From Sternotherus odoratus (lineage: Eukaryota; Chordata; Testudines; Kinosternidae): a DNA stretch of 64,000 bases. The DNA lies in contig JAVMKO010000001.1 in assembly GCA_032164245.1 (NCBI GenBank), positions 248,753,644-248,817,643 on the forward strand, read 5' to 3'. Made by a program: the position numbers and the translations under genes. Shown here in pieces: positions 36,901 through 45,667 of this stretch. The notes under the pieces are model-generated. The model searched no databases. It worked only from the letters and a program-made list of their open reading frames with translations, and had not been told where the DNA came from. Numbering within the stretch: the first letter of the stretch is position 1; each line of letters opens with the position of its first letter.

Positions 36901-39900
36901 TGTTCTAATGATTGATCTTCTTACGCGTGTATTGAACGACTGTCTCTTTCTGAATGGAGTAAGAAGCTTGTGGCAAAAAATATTAAAATTCTACTAAAAT
37001 ATTATTTTTTTATTGCTTTTGGTTTTCGTTGGTTGAGAAAGAAGTACAGTAGACTCTCGATTATCCAGGATTGAATTAACCAGGATGTGGATTAACCAGG
37101 ATGTCAAAAAAAATACACGCAACTCTTAACGGCCGGCTCTGGCTTTGTTGCCACCCCAAGCACACAAACAAAAAACCCCACCAGGGCGCAGGACTACCAG
37201 TGAATCAACACCCCCTCCCACCGGCGCAGGGTGGCTGGTGAACCAACACCCCCTCCCCATATTTCCTATGGATGGTGATTATCCGGGATTTTATTAACCA
37301 GAATTAATCTTTTCCCTATCATCCTGGATAATCGAGAGTCTACTGTATAAATAATAGATGTGAAAAAGAGCAATAACCTGCTGTTTCATTAAGGCATTTT
37401 TGCTGAAAGTGAGGTTTTTTCCTCCTTAGATGAAAAGAGACAGTGATGAAGAAACAGAGGAAGTGAAGCCCCCTAAAGTTAAAAAGATAAGCCCTTATGG
37501 AGAGTGGCAGGAAGTTAAACAAGAAACTCAGGATTACCTTGCTCAGGATGAGTCTCCATCAGTTCCACCAGCTACCTCCCACAATGTATCTAAAAAGACA
37601 AATCCTTATGGAAACTGGGAGGCAATTACAGAAAAGGAAGACCCATAGTAAGTGGCCATTTACCATAAGAATGTATAAGCTGTCTTATCATATTGCTGTT
37701 CCAGAGGCCCTATCTAGAGGGCCAAAACCCGCATTCCTCACTCAGACAATATTAACACTCAAGTCAATGAGAATTTAGCCTAAGTAAAAATTCAAGGATT
37801 TTAACCATGGTGAGTATTTAAAAAGTAGTTTAGCATTAAAAAAAGAATGAAAAGTTCATTATAGTCACAGGGTAAACTTAACAAATTGTTGGTGATGGGT
37901 TGTTTTCAATGGATTTAGCATTCAGATGCCAGGGACCAGATTTTTAAGTGTAGTTTTGTAGGCCCCATTCTGGGTGTGAATGCAAATTGGCATGCATACA
38001 ATTTTATCACCTTTAAGAATTTGGCTCTATATATTTTTCCAAAAATTCAGTAATATTTGATCAGAGAAGCAGATGATGCATATTGAATTCTCTATGTAAA
38101 TTATAGGCTAAATCCTGCCCACATATTGCCACATATCTGTTATTCTGCTTGCTTACACATTCATTAGCAGGGCTGGCTCTACCTTATGTGCCGCCCCAAG
38201 CAGAAAGGGAAGAGGCATTTTCGGCGGCATGCCTGCGGCAGGTACGGTGAAGAGAGAAGAATGTTGAGCAGCCGCAGGTGTGCCGCCGAAGATTGAAGAG
38301 CTGCTGTCGGCAGTTCTGCACCAGCTCTGCGGAGGAGGGAAGATCGTTGAGCTGCCATAGGACATGCTGCCCCCCACCGCTTCCTGCCCCAGGCCCCTGC
38401 TTGCTATGCTGGTGCCTGGAGCCGGCCCTGTTCATTAGATAAAACATGACCATGTGGTCTCATGTATTGGAGTACATGGTAGAGTCTTTGCATGTTGCTT
38501 CTCTACTGGCAGCTAGAAATGGAGCTTGAGGTTTTCAGATAGCTATTATTGCTTATGAGTTTCCAGCTGATTTTTTTTATGAATTCATTAAAATAATGTA
38601 TTTTATTAGAGTAAAAATAGTCATTTATTATTAGTACAAAAATATGTTTTAATGGTTAGGAGTAAAAAGATTTACTACAAATTGCTTGTGTCATCCTTAA
38701 AAATATGGAAATTTGGTACTTAGAGCCAGGTCAGTTGGGAGTCAAGACTCCTGGGTTCCTTTTAACCTTGTTATGACAGAGCCCATGGAATAAAATGACT
38801 CTTCTCATTTATTTTTTTAATGTAATGACTATTTATTTATTTATTTATTTGGGCTTTGTGACTTCTACAGTGGCCTGGGGGCCAGCCGCCTTAGGTCAGC
38901 GGTTCTCAAACTTGCTGAGACCGCGACCCTTTTTTCCTCTCTGGCGGCGTGGCGTGACCCTTCTATGTCCGCCGAAAAGCCGCCAAATTGAATACTTCCG
39001 CATTCTGCGGCTATTTTCCACGGCTTCCAAGAGCGCTTGGTATGTCCACCGAAAAGCCGCCGAATGCGGAACGAATCAATTTGGCGGCTTTTCAGTGGTG
39101 GCAGGAGCTCGTGCCCCCCCCCCCCCGGAGAGTGGTCGCGACCCCCAGTTTGAGAAACCCAGGTTTAGGTGGTCCTGGGGCCCAGCCATGTCGTTCGCTG
39201 CTGCAGTGGCCTGGGGGCCAGCTGCTCAGGCGATCTTGGGGCCAGCCACTTGAACGGCCCCGCAGCCAGCTACACCGGCACTGCTGGAGCAGCCCCAGGG
39301 CCAGCAGCACTGACTGTTGCTTGGGTGGTCCTGGGCAGTTGGCCCCAGGGACTACCTGAGCAGCAGCCCATGTGTCTGGCCCCGGGGGCAACAGGAGCAG
39401 TGGCAGGTGGGCGGCCCCAGGGGCAACTGCTTGATGGTCCCCAGTATTTGATGCTACTAGCCCCCTGGCCTCCCTCCCCAGAGCAGCCCCCACGCATATC
39501 CCTAGAGCAGTGGCCCACCAGAGAAGCACCCCTTCTCTTTGCCCCCTAGCTAAGATTTAGTCAGAAGTATATAACACAAGTCATAGATAGGTCATGGGCA
39601 TTGCATACAGTGAAACCTCCATTTAACGGACTAATTCGGGCAAGGGGGTGTCCGTTAAATGAAAAAGTCCGTTATTTAATAATAATTAAAAAAACGAGCT
39701 GTCGGAGCAGCAGCCCGACCGCCACAGGGTCGGGGCGGCAGCTCTGCAGTCCACCCGCTGCCGGGACCCGGGTGGCAGCCGGGAGCCATCACCCAGCCCA
39801 CCCAGGTCCCGGCTGCTGGGACCCGGGCGGCAGCCGGGACCCGTCAGCCAGCCCGCCTGGGTCCCGGCTGCCGGGAGCCGGCAGCCAGCCCGCAGGGGTC

Positions 39901-41089
39901 CCGGCTCCCGGGACCCGCCAGCCAGCCCGCCTGCTGCCTGGACCCGGGTGGCAGCCGGGAGCTGGCAGCCAGCCCGCGAGAAATGGATTTGGGATGCATC
40001 AAACTTGCTCAGAAATTTTGTCCGGGAGCTGGCAGCCAGCCCGCGAGAAATGGATTTGGGATGCATCAGACTTGCTCAGAAATTTTGTCCGTTGCATCCG
40101 AAGTCCGTTAAATCGAGGTCCGTTAAATCGAGGTTTTACTGTATTTATTTATTGCCCATGACCTTTCCATGACTTGCACTAAAAATAAACTGTAGCCTTA
40201 TTTATTATGGATATAGCATCTTTGAGGCTGTGCAGCAGGAAAGCTGTACCAAACTAATTACAGATTTTTTTGCCTCCAAGGGCTTACAGTTTGGTAGGAA
40301 AAGCTGGAACTGTGTGAAACAATATAGAAACAGTGGCAGCTGATGATTGCAACTCAAACGTTATATTTCTTAGTTGTCAGGTTTAAGGTCTTATCCTGAG
40401 GACTGCTGGCTACCTGCAGCTCTGGTTGCCTTCAGTGGTGGGTGTAGCTGCTTAGCCACTGTTTGAAGTCAAGGTCATGTGACCTGATCCTGTGTGCATT
40501 GGCAAAACTCCCTAATCATGTACCAAAAGATTGTGCCCTTAGATGTTGATCCTGCAAATACTTAAGCACCTGCTTAATTTTACACATGAGTAGCAATATT
40601 GACTATTATAGGACTTATATGAGCAAAATGCTTACGTGTGTGAGTGTTTCCAGGATTGGGTCTTTAGTTTATTTGCCAGATCACCCAGGGCAAATACAAT
40701 ATTTATTGTAATGCCAGATTATCATGGTCATGATGAGGATGGGCAAGTGAACTTGTGCTAAAGTTATAAAATTTCCTAATAATTTTGTCAGGCCACTATG
40801 ACAATAAAAGTGCGGTCTGCCATTTGTAGTGCCGTTCTTGTTCTTCTCATCTAGCAGTTATTTTTTTACCTCCTCTCTTAGTGAAAAAGTGGACTTAGAG
40901 CTTCCCAGTACAGAGAGTGACTATCTCCCTCTGCCAGTGCTTCAGGTTCCAGAGGATGCAAAAATGATATTTAAAGAAAAAACAGTCACCTCCCTTGGAG
41001 ACCTGACAGAAGAGGTGCCGACCTTCAAAAAGAGAAAATTTGAAAATGGAAAATCTAGAAATTTACGACAAAGACCAACTGATCAGTAA
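16071..41089 (+). CDS. WBP4: WBP4 (FBP21), WW domain-binding protein 4, ten exons
   Basis: WBP4/FBP21 is a nuclear pre-mRNA splicing factor that binds proline-rich partners such as SmB through WW domains. CDS = 16071-16072, 21347-21419, 23313-23375, 23475-23598, 24401-24589, 25844-25899, 28320-28386, 35005-35171, 37430-37647, 40882-41089: 1,167 bases, 388 residues plus stop. All junctions are GT-AG and in phase. Domains: U1-type zinc finger (C13, C16, H30, H36), basic coiled region to about residue 125, WW1 (W132, W154, P157), WW2 (W173, W195, P198), two PYGxW motifs in exon 9, and the conserved C-terminus ending [11 protein letters not shown]. The human protein is of similar size (376 residues as I recall it). 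Identification is from recalled family sequence and is very secure; the start exon is slightly less so because it contributes only two bases. Confidence 0.96.
16980..17640. repeat. Possible LTR-derived or unknown interspersed sequence (WBP4 intron 1)
   Basis: A block of moderately complex sequence of repeat-like character (for example gatagcattacagagaaaac). I suspect an old LTR copy, but no TG...CA boundaries or gag/pol are visible. Confidence 0.3.
17655..17870. mobile_element. Small DNA element fragment with gtcgatgcagcaatgtcgat core
   Basis: Starts near tgggccctgtccacatta; contains ctgcagtcgatgcagcaatg, a motif seen in reptile short DNA elements. Ends not resolved. Confidence 0.4.
18217..18516. 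mobile_element. hAT-like element, family D (gggctggctcc ends)
   Basis: Ends cagggctggctccaggcacc and tagagccggccctg are inverted; flanks agagcagg and agggcagg (7 of 8 alike) are a target duplication. A second copy with a perfect duplication is at 38,168-38,430. Confidence 0.82.
18884..18987. mobile_element. Very short element with ggagggctttggagcgg ends
   Basis: agggctttggagcgg and ccgctccaaagccct are exact inverted termini around a purine-rich core of about 75 bases. Confidence 0.7.
19014..19067 (+). repeat. (ATCT)n microsatellite
   Basis: Thirteen or so uninterrupted atct units; likely length-polymorphic. Confidence 0.95.
19086..19253. repeat. Foldback element with about 45-bp arms
   Basis: The left arm (around agtagctcccaatgtggatg) pairs with the right arm (around atccacatggggagctaatc), and both ends carry gaataactat/gaatagttta-type sequence. 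Confidence 0.65.
19560..20040. repeat. Diverged repeat copy 1 (partner at 52,700-53,230)
   Basis: Several colinear blocks match the later region, for example aatttcttaaccacagtcac against aatttcttaatcagagtcac, and catgagtctgaggtttctca against tatgagtcccagtttgtcag. Class unknown. Confidence 0.6.
20678..20972. mobile_element. hAT-like element, family E, perfect target duplication
   Basis: Ends cagcggttctcaacctta and aggttgagaacccctg; flanked on both sides by atttagaa (20,670-20,677 and 20,973-20,980). The core contains gccgccgaaagcgg-type CpG-rich sequence. Family also at 38,897 and 50,576. Confidence 0.92.
21347..21419 (+). CDS. WBP4: WBP4 exon 2 (zinc finger, first half)
   Basis: Acceptor tatgtttag, donor GTATGT. 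Encodes [10 protein letters not shown] and the CAYCKCW knuckle (C13, C16) up to P25. Confidence 0.96.
21420..22597. other. WBP4 intron 2, no element recognised
   Basis: AT-rich intronic sequence. A worn foldback repeat of the 'tgaatccttc' type may lie near 21,605-21,740; the class is uncertain. Confidence 0.4.
22598..22909. mobile_element. hAT-like element, family B, full length
   Basis: Ends caggggtaggccacct and aggttgctgacccctg; flanks gtttagag and ctttagag (7 of 8 alike). Relatives at 2,803 and 13,660. Confidence 0.85.
23313..23375 (+). CDS. WBP4: WBP4 exon 3 (zinc finger, second half)
   Basis: Encodes [20 protein letters not shown] and E46, with the histidine ligands H30 and H36. Donor GTAAAT. 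Confidence 0.96.
23475..23598 (+). CDS. WBP4: WBP4 exon 4 (charged helical region)
   Basis: Encodes the [18 protein letters not shown] and [13 protein letters not shown] block, strongly conserved in the family. Donor GTAGTT, phase 1. Confidence 0.96.
24401..24589 (+). CDS. WBP4: WBP4 exon 5 (Lys/Glu tract and most of WW1)
   Basis: Begins with [11 protein letters not shown], then a repetitive EKK tract, then WW1 from W132 ([19 protein letters not shown]). The purine tract on + near 24,432-24,500 is microsatellite-like. Donor GTAAAT. Confidence 0.96.
25348..25445. repeat. Short foldback repeat (cagattgt...acaatctg)
   Basis: gccagattgtcatatcctta pairs with ggggatcacaatctgac on the other side. 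A similar unit is at 59,776-59,903. Confidence 0.55.
25473..25704. mobile_element. hAT-like element with G-rich core, perfect target duplication
   Basis: Ends cataggcatgtgcac and gcacacgcctatg; flanked by tgagtaat on both sides (25,465-25,472 and 25,705-25,712). The core is a G-rich minisatellite like that at 9,745-10,110. Confidence 0.88.
25844..25899 (+). CDS. WBP4: WBP4 exon 6 (end of WW1)
   Basis: Encodes [18 protein letters not shown]. The donor is ATG|GTACTC, which departs from consensus after GTA. The linker to WW2 keeps the human length, so the junction is likely right. Confidence 0.92.
26366..26400 (+). repeat. (TG)n with alternating purine-pyrimidine run
   Basis: tgtgtgtgtgtgcacgcgca and its continuation alternate strictly enough to favour Z-DNA. 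Confidence 0.8.
26782..27092 (-). mobile_element. Tigger/pogo-like element, copy 1 (inverted)
   Basis: Ends cagtagactctcgattatcc and gatagtctactg with TA on both sides. Oriented opposite to the copies at 37,047 and 62,178. No transposase frame. Confidence 0.88.
27126..27257. mobile_element. Fragment of hAT-like family A
   Basis: Contains gcagctcccagtggctgtgg and ends aagattgccgatccctg, as in the copies at 2,459 and 8,935. The left part is missing. Confidence 0.65.
27850..28015 (+). repeat. (AT)n microsatellite between 49-bp direct repeats
   Basis: 27,850-27,898 and 27,967-28,015 are the same 49 bases with one difference; between them lies about 49 bases of pure AT repeat (27,909-27,957). 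Confidence 0.92.
28320..28386 (+). CDS. WBP4: WBP4 exon 7 (WW2, first part)
   Basis: Encodes [20 protein letters not shown] plus TG; acceptor ttttcattag, donor GTAAGC. Confidence 0.96.
28830..30285 (-). mobile_element. L2-type LINE with reverse transcriptase relic
   Basis: On - the frame from about 30,265 to 29,831 reads a typical L2 reverse transcriptase stretch: [52 protein letters not shown]. The left edge (28,850-28,940) is the L2 3' tail (complement of tagcacaat...tcctaggc). Later frame breaks and stops make it inactive; the catalytic YADD is not intact (SVWMIHKST is read near there). Confidence 0.82.
30290..30790. mobile_element. Unclassified DNA element, agggttctaccaaattcac start
   Basis: Opens agggttctaccaaattcaca and carries ggggtcctgacccaaaagag, features I associate with short DNA elements in reptiles. 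The right boundary is uncertain. Confidence 0.45.
30830..32026 (+). pseudogene. Ty3/gypsy retrotransposon pol relic (protease region to reverse transcriptase)
   Basis: Three translated pieces are recognisable. Near 31,100 is a protease-region piece containing [11 protein letters not shown]. From 31,520 to 31,690 is [19 protein letters not shown], then NQVTVQN and [14 protein letters not shown]. From 31,785 to 32,026 is [20 protein letters not shown] and [11 protein letters not shown]. These follow Ty3/gypsy pol order. The catalytic Y-x-D-D box reads HIND, so the first aspartate is lost, and stops and a frameshift separate the pieces. No LTR was found; the 3' part is cut by another element at about 32,027. 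Retroviral origin is not indicated. Confidence 0.85.
32027..32291. mobile_element. Small DNA element fragment ending gcaattaattgacagcgc
   Basis: The tail resembles a family with gttaactgcgattaat-type ends. It starts abruptly inside the gypsy relic. Confidence 0.45.
32299..32705. mobile_element. Small DNA element with ggcaccagc / gtcggctcc ends
   Basis: gcataggcaccagctttc opposite gagtcggctcctttgc, with ctagttt on both sides as a likely target duplication. CT- and AG-rich core. Confidence 0.5.
32706..34204. other. WBP4 intron 7, unassigned
   Basis: AT-rich intron sequence with no element or exon recognised. Confidence 0.45.
34205..34483 (-). repeat. gatgaagtgagc repeat in foldback form
   Basis: Antisense copy of the 6,028 family. 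Its end is present twice as inverted arms: 34,234-34,270 and 34,447-34,483, 37 bases with two differences. Confidence 0.82.
35005..35171 (+). CDS. WBP4: WBP4 exon 8 (end of WW2, acidic linker)
   Basis: Encodes [10 protein letters not shown] and then a Ser/Asp/Glu-rich linker ending KKPKTNLK; acceptor gttgaacag, donor GTAAGT. Confidence 0.95.
35960..36895. repeat. GC-rich interspersed element in WBP4 intron 8
   Basis: Bounded by related GC-rich blocks (cgctcagcccactgccggtc at the left, actcagcccactgccagcct at the right). The inner part is G-rich on + with tandem-like ggggtgtgcgtctgggg units. Class not identified; the frames in it are compositional. Confidence 0.6.
37047..37345 (+). mobile_element. 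Tigger/pogo-like element, copy 2
   Basis: cagtagactctcgattatcc opposite ggataatcgagagtctactg, TA on both sides. Confidence 0.92.
37430..37647 (+). CDS. WBP4: WBP4 exon 9 (two PYGxW motifs)
   Basis: Encodes an acidic start, then [13 protein letters not shown] and, 35 residues on, [13 protein letters not shown]. Human WBP4 as I recall it has one such motif. Acceptor cctccttag, donor GTAAGT, phase 2. Confidence 0.94.
38168..38430. mobile_element. hAT-like element, family D, perfect target duplication
   Basis: Ends cagggctggctctacc and ggagccggccctg; flanked by ttcattag at 38,160-38,167 and 38,431-38,438. Confidence 0.92.
38865..39550. repeat. GC-rich tandem tract split by a hAT-like element
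   Basis: Units of the gtggcctgggggccagccgc type run on both sides of the insertion at 38,897-39,162. Frames across it are compositional. Confidence 0.6.
38897..39162. mobile_element. hAT-like element, family E
   Basis: Ends cagcggttctcaaactt and agtttgagaaacccag; flanks ccttaggt and gtttaggt (6 of 8 alike). Core gccgccgaatgcgg as in the copy at 20,678. Confidence 0.82.
39608..40141. mobile_element. Tigger-like element with GC-rich tandem core
   Basis: Ends cagtgaaacctccatttaac and cgaggttttactg, TA on both sides. The core has cggcagccgggacc-type units and a 67-bp tandem duplication (39,957-40,023 and 40,024-40,090). Confidence 0.85.
40546..40666. repeat. Short foldback repeat (gatcctgcaaatactt type)
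   Basis: gatcctgcaaatacttaagc pairs imperfectly with gtgagtgtttccaggattg. Confidence 0.5.
40882..41089 (+). CDS. WBP4: WBP4 exon 10 (conserved C-terminus and stop)
   Basis: Encodes [25 protein letters not shown] and [13 protein letters not shown], then TAA at 41,087-41,089. Acceptor tcctctcttag. Confidence 0.96.
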
Positions 41090-41228
41090 TAATTTAACAA
41101 AGCATTTTAGATGCTGTTTAAACTAGAGAGGGTCAAAAGTTACTCTTTTAAACAAGCTTTTTTAAAGAAAATGTTGGTTAGAAATTAAGAATTTATAGTT
41201 ATTCAAAAATGTATTGAATGTGGATTGT

Positions 41229-41234
41229 AATAAA
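41229..41234 (+). terminator. WBP4: Poly(A) signal AATAAA of WBP4
   Basis: AATAAA lies 140 bases after the stop codon, followed by a T-rich stretch. Likely the main 3' end signal; alternative sites downstream are not excluded. Confidence 0.7.
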
Positions 41235-42671
41235 TTTTTTATTTTTATGTTAATGTGATTATATTTTGTTTTCTGAGTGGATAATTGCATAATTTATGCA
41301 GTGTTGTAAATACATTTATTTTTTATTTTAATCCTGTTATCTGAATTCAATTTGCTCAGTGTGTGCTACTTAAAATACAATATAATATATAAGATTTTGA
41401 TTCCTCTCCAAGGTATATGGGAATACATCAGTGCATAACTTGGAAAAATATGGTACAGATCATGTGTGCGAACCCAAGGAGTGGCTAAGCTGCAGTCCAC
41501 TGGTACCCATTTACTAGAAAGTAAAATTAAGACCCAAAATGATATAAGCAGAGTGGCCTTCCAGCAAATATGCTTTGATTTAATGGTTACAAAATTGAAG
41601 GTGATGCAAGTGCAACCCACTCCAAGCATAGTTTGAGATTTTTCAAAGCCAAAGTAGGGGAGGGAGCCACACAGATCCCATTTATTTCAAAAGTGAGTTT
41701 AAAAACTTTTGAAAATCTCAGCCAAGTGTTCTAATTCATGGAAAGCAATACTGCACCTATATGATAAATATATTGCAAGTTTACAGAGATTCAAACCTTG
41801 TTCTGATGATACTATGATAAATACCACCTCTGTGTCAAGCCTCTTTCTATGGTATCTTCCCTGTTATTTTTTTTTACTATACATATGTGTGTGTGTCCAT
41901 GATTTTTCCTCCAGTTCCACGTTTTTCTTTCTTCTCTCCATATTTTCTTTGTCTGTTTCCTTGTAAGTCAGGAATGGTTACACACTAGTTTCATGAACAA
42001 GCCCTTCAACCTTGGAGTCACGACACTATATTAGTGGCTGTTGCTTGTGTGAATTGTTCAGATGAGTGCACTGCCTAGCTACACAGTGCCAGATTGGTCA
42101 TTGAATCTGGTAGGGACCAAGCGTCCAGCGATCCCAACGTGTGGATGTAGGTTAAGAGAGGAAAACAGAAGGATGATGGATATAGTTGATTGCAAGGCTG
42201 TCACAGAAAGCTGCAGCTTGAAGTCCATGATGTAAATGATTAAACACTTGCTTAAGGTTAGTGTCCTAAAATTCACAAATGGAGTAGATTTGTTTTTTCA
42301 GATAGCATGGTCTGTGTTTAGCATGATCAAATGGACTGCAAAAGAAGATGGTTATACATAGAGCAAATTGTTGGCTGTGATCCACTGGATGCTCATGGAC
42401 TTTCTAATGAAGAGTTTCATAATGTGTAGTGTTGCCACTTCTAAAATAACGAGTACCTCGTTAGAGAGGGTCTCAGTCAATTATAGAATATGTGTACATG
42501 TTATGAATGTTTCCGGGCCCAGATACAATGTGATGTACCTTATAAGTTCTTGCCCCCTGCACTTCTTTACTCTGGCAAAATGCCCATTGATTCAATGGGT
42601 GTTTTGCTTGAGCAAAGGCAATGCTTTTGTGGCCCTTCAGTTCAGCTTACAGAGGGTGTGAATTGCAACAT
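41235..42671. other. Intergenic sequence after WBP4
   Basis: No gene recognised. Cysteine-containing frames near 42,490-42,680 lack homology and splice support. Confidence 0.45.
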
Positions 42672-42842
42672 GCACTAGCATGTTGTGCTGTCACTTCTCT
42701 GTGTTAATGCTGCTGGCACGAATAAGGAGATACCCAGTTCACATTAACTTAGGCCTCTTTCAAACAAGACCCTGTTAATGCAAAAAGGTATCTTTTCATG
42801 TCAGCAGCATTCACATGGCATTACAGTGCAGCATGCTAGTGC
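42672..42842. repeat. Foldback element with about 55-bp arms
   Basis: gcactagcatgttgtgctg at the left pairs with cagcatgctagtgc at the right, and inner blocks ttaatgctgctggcac and atgtcagcagcattcac continue the pairing. Confidence 0.75.
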
Positions 42843-43827
42843 CTAATACAGTTCATACCCTCATAGTCTGTACTGCAGGGTGAGTAGACAAACTCAAAGA
42901 GTGCAGGATTGGGGACCTTGACTGTAAATTACAATAGAGATTGTGATTTTCTTTTTTAGCTCTAATATTTTCGGTGGATGCAGAGAAGAATTAAATTATT
43001 ACAGATTCAAGCCCTTGTGTGCTGCTTGTGTTGCACTGTCATGACAATTGCATTTATTGTGGTACCTGCCATGCTGTGAGAAATTTCAAGGAGCTGGTTA
43101 GTGTCCACGCAGAGACCAGCCCACATAGGAGCAACTTTTCAGGATGTTCTGAATGGCCTTGTGGTCATAGGTCAAGTAATGGTTACATTTATTCATCTCT
43201 CAATGAGTAAGGAAAAGTACTATGCAGGTAGTGGCCTAGGGCACCTGCATTGATGTGATTATGTAGAAAATGCATAACTATAGCTGTATGTTGTTCCAAA
43301 AATAAAACAAATCTTAAAATGAGAAGTTAAAATTGTTAGAACTTTTGTTCCTTGAGGAACTCCTGAAAAAAGGCTACCAGAAATCAAAGACTTTGCAATA
43401 TGCTGAGTTTAAAAGATAAATCTTTTTAAAAAAATCCAAACACTTATTTTTTAGTATGAAAAAGGATCAGAGATTTTCTTTATTCACCACTTTTCTCCCT
43501 GGTGGTTCTTCTGATTTTGTATGTAATGGCTACTAAAAAAGGGAAGTTGAAAAGCCTCTATCCCATAACTTATTAAAAATTTACAAATTGTTCCATCAGA
43601 TGTAAAATTGACTAACTGAGCCAACATGAGGTGAAAGTCACAGTAAAGTTGGGTTAGGATCAGTATGTCCGCTTTTATTAGGCACATTTATATGATAGTA
43701 AGTGTGGTTTCTAAAACCTACTTTTCACTTCATGTGAAATACATCATTTTAAGTTCCTTCCCAAAAAAAGACATTCCTAATTATTGTCAGTATCATGTCT
43801 TTTTAAAGTGTGATTTGGGCTCTAAGC

Positions 43828-43990
43828 TCATAAGAATGGCCATGCTGGTCAAACCAAAAGTTCATCTAGCTCAGTATTCTGTCTTCCGACAGTGAGCACT
43901 GCCAGGTGCCCCAAAGGAAATGAACAGAACAGGAAATCATCAAGTGATCCCTTCCCTGTCGCCCATTCTCAGCTTCTGGCAAAGGTTGAG
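43828..43990 (-). mobile_element. CR1 LINE 3' end, antisense
   Basis: cataagaatggccatgctgg followed by gttcatctagctcagtattc and ggtgccccaaaggaaatg: the complement of the CR1 tail also present in sense at 54,196-54,681. Confidence 0.85.
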
Positions 43991-44384
43991 AAGCTTCATA
44001 TTTAAATAGGAATTATTGCTTTTGGACCATGCTCCAGCACTTTGGCAGTTATTTCCTTCTTGCATACCTAAACTAAATATTTTCTGATCACATACAGAAG
44101 CGTTATCTAAGAATTAGCTAGGGATACTGATACTCCAGGGCATATTTACTACATATGCACTGATCACCTCTCTTCCAAAACTCTCATGCCTTTGGAACTC
44201 AGCCCCCAGAGGATTTTATGGTAACTAGTTATGCTCTGTGTATTCTAATCCTTCTTTAAATTGCACTACTTTAGCAAGTCCTATTAATGTTAATTTTTCA
44301 AACAAAGAAATGTTTTATTGTTTAAAAAGAAACCAGTGGTGTTTTCTGGTCGATCCGTTTTCTCATCTCCTGGTACATTTTGTA

Positions 44385-44745
44385 TCTGAATTGTATTGTG
44401 TGTCTACCTAGATTGTAAGCTCTTGGGGCAGGAACCATATCTTCCTTGGTTTGTACAGAGTCATGCAGCACTGATTATTGGAGAAAGTGAAAGGTGCTGT
44501 GGTCCAATGTCCACAGCACTGGAATGGGACTCAGGAGATCTGATTTCAGACCCAGGCTCTGCTACTGTCTGGCTCTGTGACCTTGTGAAAGTCACTTCAC
44601 TACTGTATGTTTATTTCCCTTTCCACCTTTTGTCTGCTTAGTCTAGTTAGACAATAAGCTTTTCAAAGCAGGACTGTCTCTTACTATATATTTATACAGT
44701 GCATAGCACAATAGGGCCTAATATTGGTTGCGGTCTACATAACAT
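44385..44745 (+). mobile_element. MIR-type SINE within L2/MIR-like 3' sequence
   Basis: cattggagaaagtg-type start, then ggctctgctactgtctggct and tgtgaccttgtgaaagtcac (the MIR core) and a tagcacaatagggcctaat tail. Confidence 0.75.
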
Positions 44746-45094
44746 TATTTATTTAGTTAGTTAGTTATTTGTGGTTTGGCTTGATGTGGAAATCTGTCTG
44801 CCAGGAACTGCACGGAGACCACCTACTTTTCACTTTGTGACTACTTGACAGGAGCTTAAATCTCCATCCTGAGGTCTGAATACGGCAATTTGTTTGGAAT
44901 CCACACTTTTCCGTTTTGAGCAGTAGTGTTCGTTGTTTGTATTTGACACATTATGGTCCTGCAAACTCAAATCCAATTATAATGTTCAGATTTAGGGTTT
45001 TGGTCAAGTCTCCCTTAGGCCACAACCTAAGTTAGATTCAAACTGGTGAAAATGTGTCTAATCCCTCACTAACCCCACGAGTCTTCAAGTTTCT

Positions 45095-45364
45095 CTTATT
45101 CTTGAGGAGTAATGGTCTCAAGATGGAGAGGAGGAGGTTTAGGTTGAATATTAGGAAAAACTTTTTCACTAGGAGGGTGATGAAGCACTGGAATGGGTTA
45201 CCTAGGGAGGTGGTGGAATCTCCTTCCTTAGAGGTTTTTAAGGTCAGGCTTGACAAAGCCCTGTCTGGGAAGACTTAGTTTAGGATTGGTCCTGCTTTGA
45301 GGAGGGGGTTGTACTAGATGACCTCCTGAGGTCCCTTCCAACCCTGATATTCTATGATCCTATG
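45095..45364 (+). mobile_element. CR1 LINE 3' end, sense
   Basis: Encodes the terminal [19 protein letters not shown] stretch of CR1 ORF2 and ends at the octamer-type tail gatattctatgatcctatga. Confidence 0.9.
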
Positions 45365-45379
45365 AAAATCTCCTTCATT

Positions 45380-45650
45380 CCCTTTTTCAGCTAAGCACCT
45401 GCCCTTTGCTACCATTCAAATAATTGGTGTCACCCTTGACCTAGAACTATCTCCTCCAGTATCTTCCCTGTGTGCAAATATATACATCACAAAATATGCC
45501 ACAATACCAATGTACATCTTTACCCCACCCTTACTACTGAAAATACCCACTGATGCCGTCATTTCCTCTCAGCTTGACAGTTATAGTTCCCAGCTCTTCA
45601 GGCTTCAGCATATGCAGTATGTTCCTGCCAGGCCTGCCTCATGAATACAA
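45380..45650 (+). mobile_element. L2-like LINE fragment
   Basis: Translation reads IGVTLDLELSPPVSSLCAN and ISSQLDSYSSQLF, the order seen near the end of L2 reverse transcriptase proteins. Degenerate. Confidence 0.55.
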
Positions 45651-45667
45651 GAAGCACATTCAAATTA

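Noticed and set aside
39092..40161. Several frames of 120-186 codons
   Set aside because: They fall in the GC-rich tandem tract and the Tigger-like element core.
42490..42678. Cysteine-containing frame CTCYECF...
   Set aside because: Short, no homologue, and part of it is a palindromic gcccattgattcaatgggt repeat.
43665..43895. Frame with membrane-like start MSAFIRHIYMIVSVV
   Set aside because: Runs into an antisense CR1 tail; no splice support.
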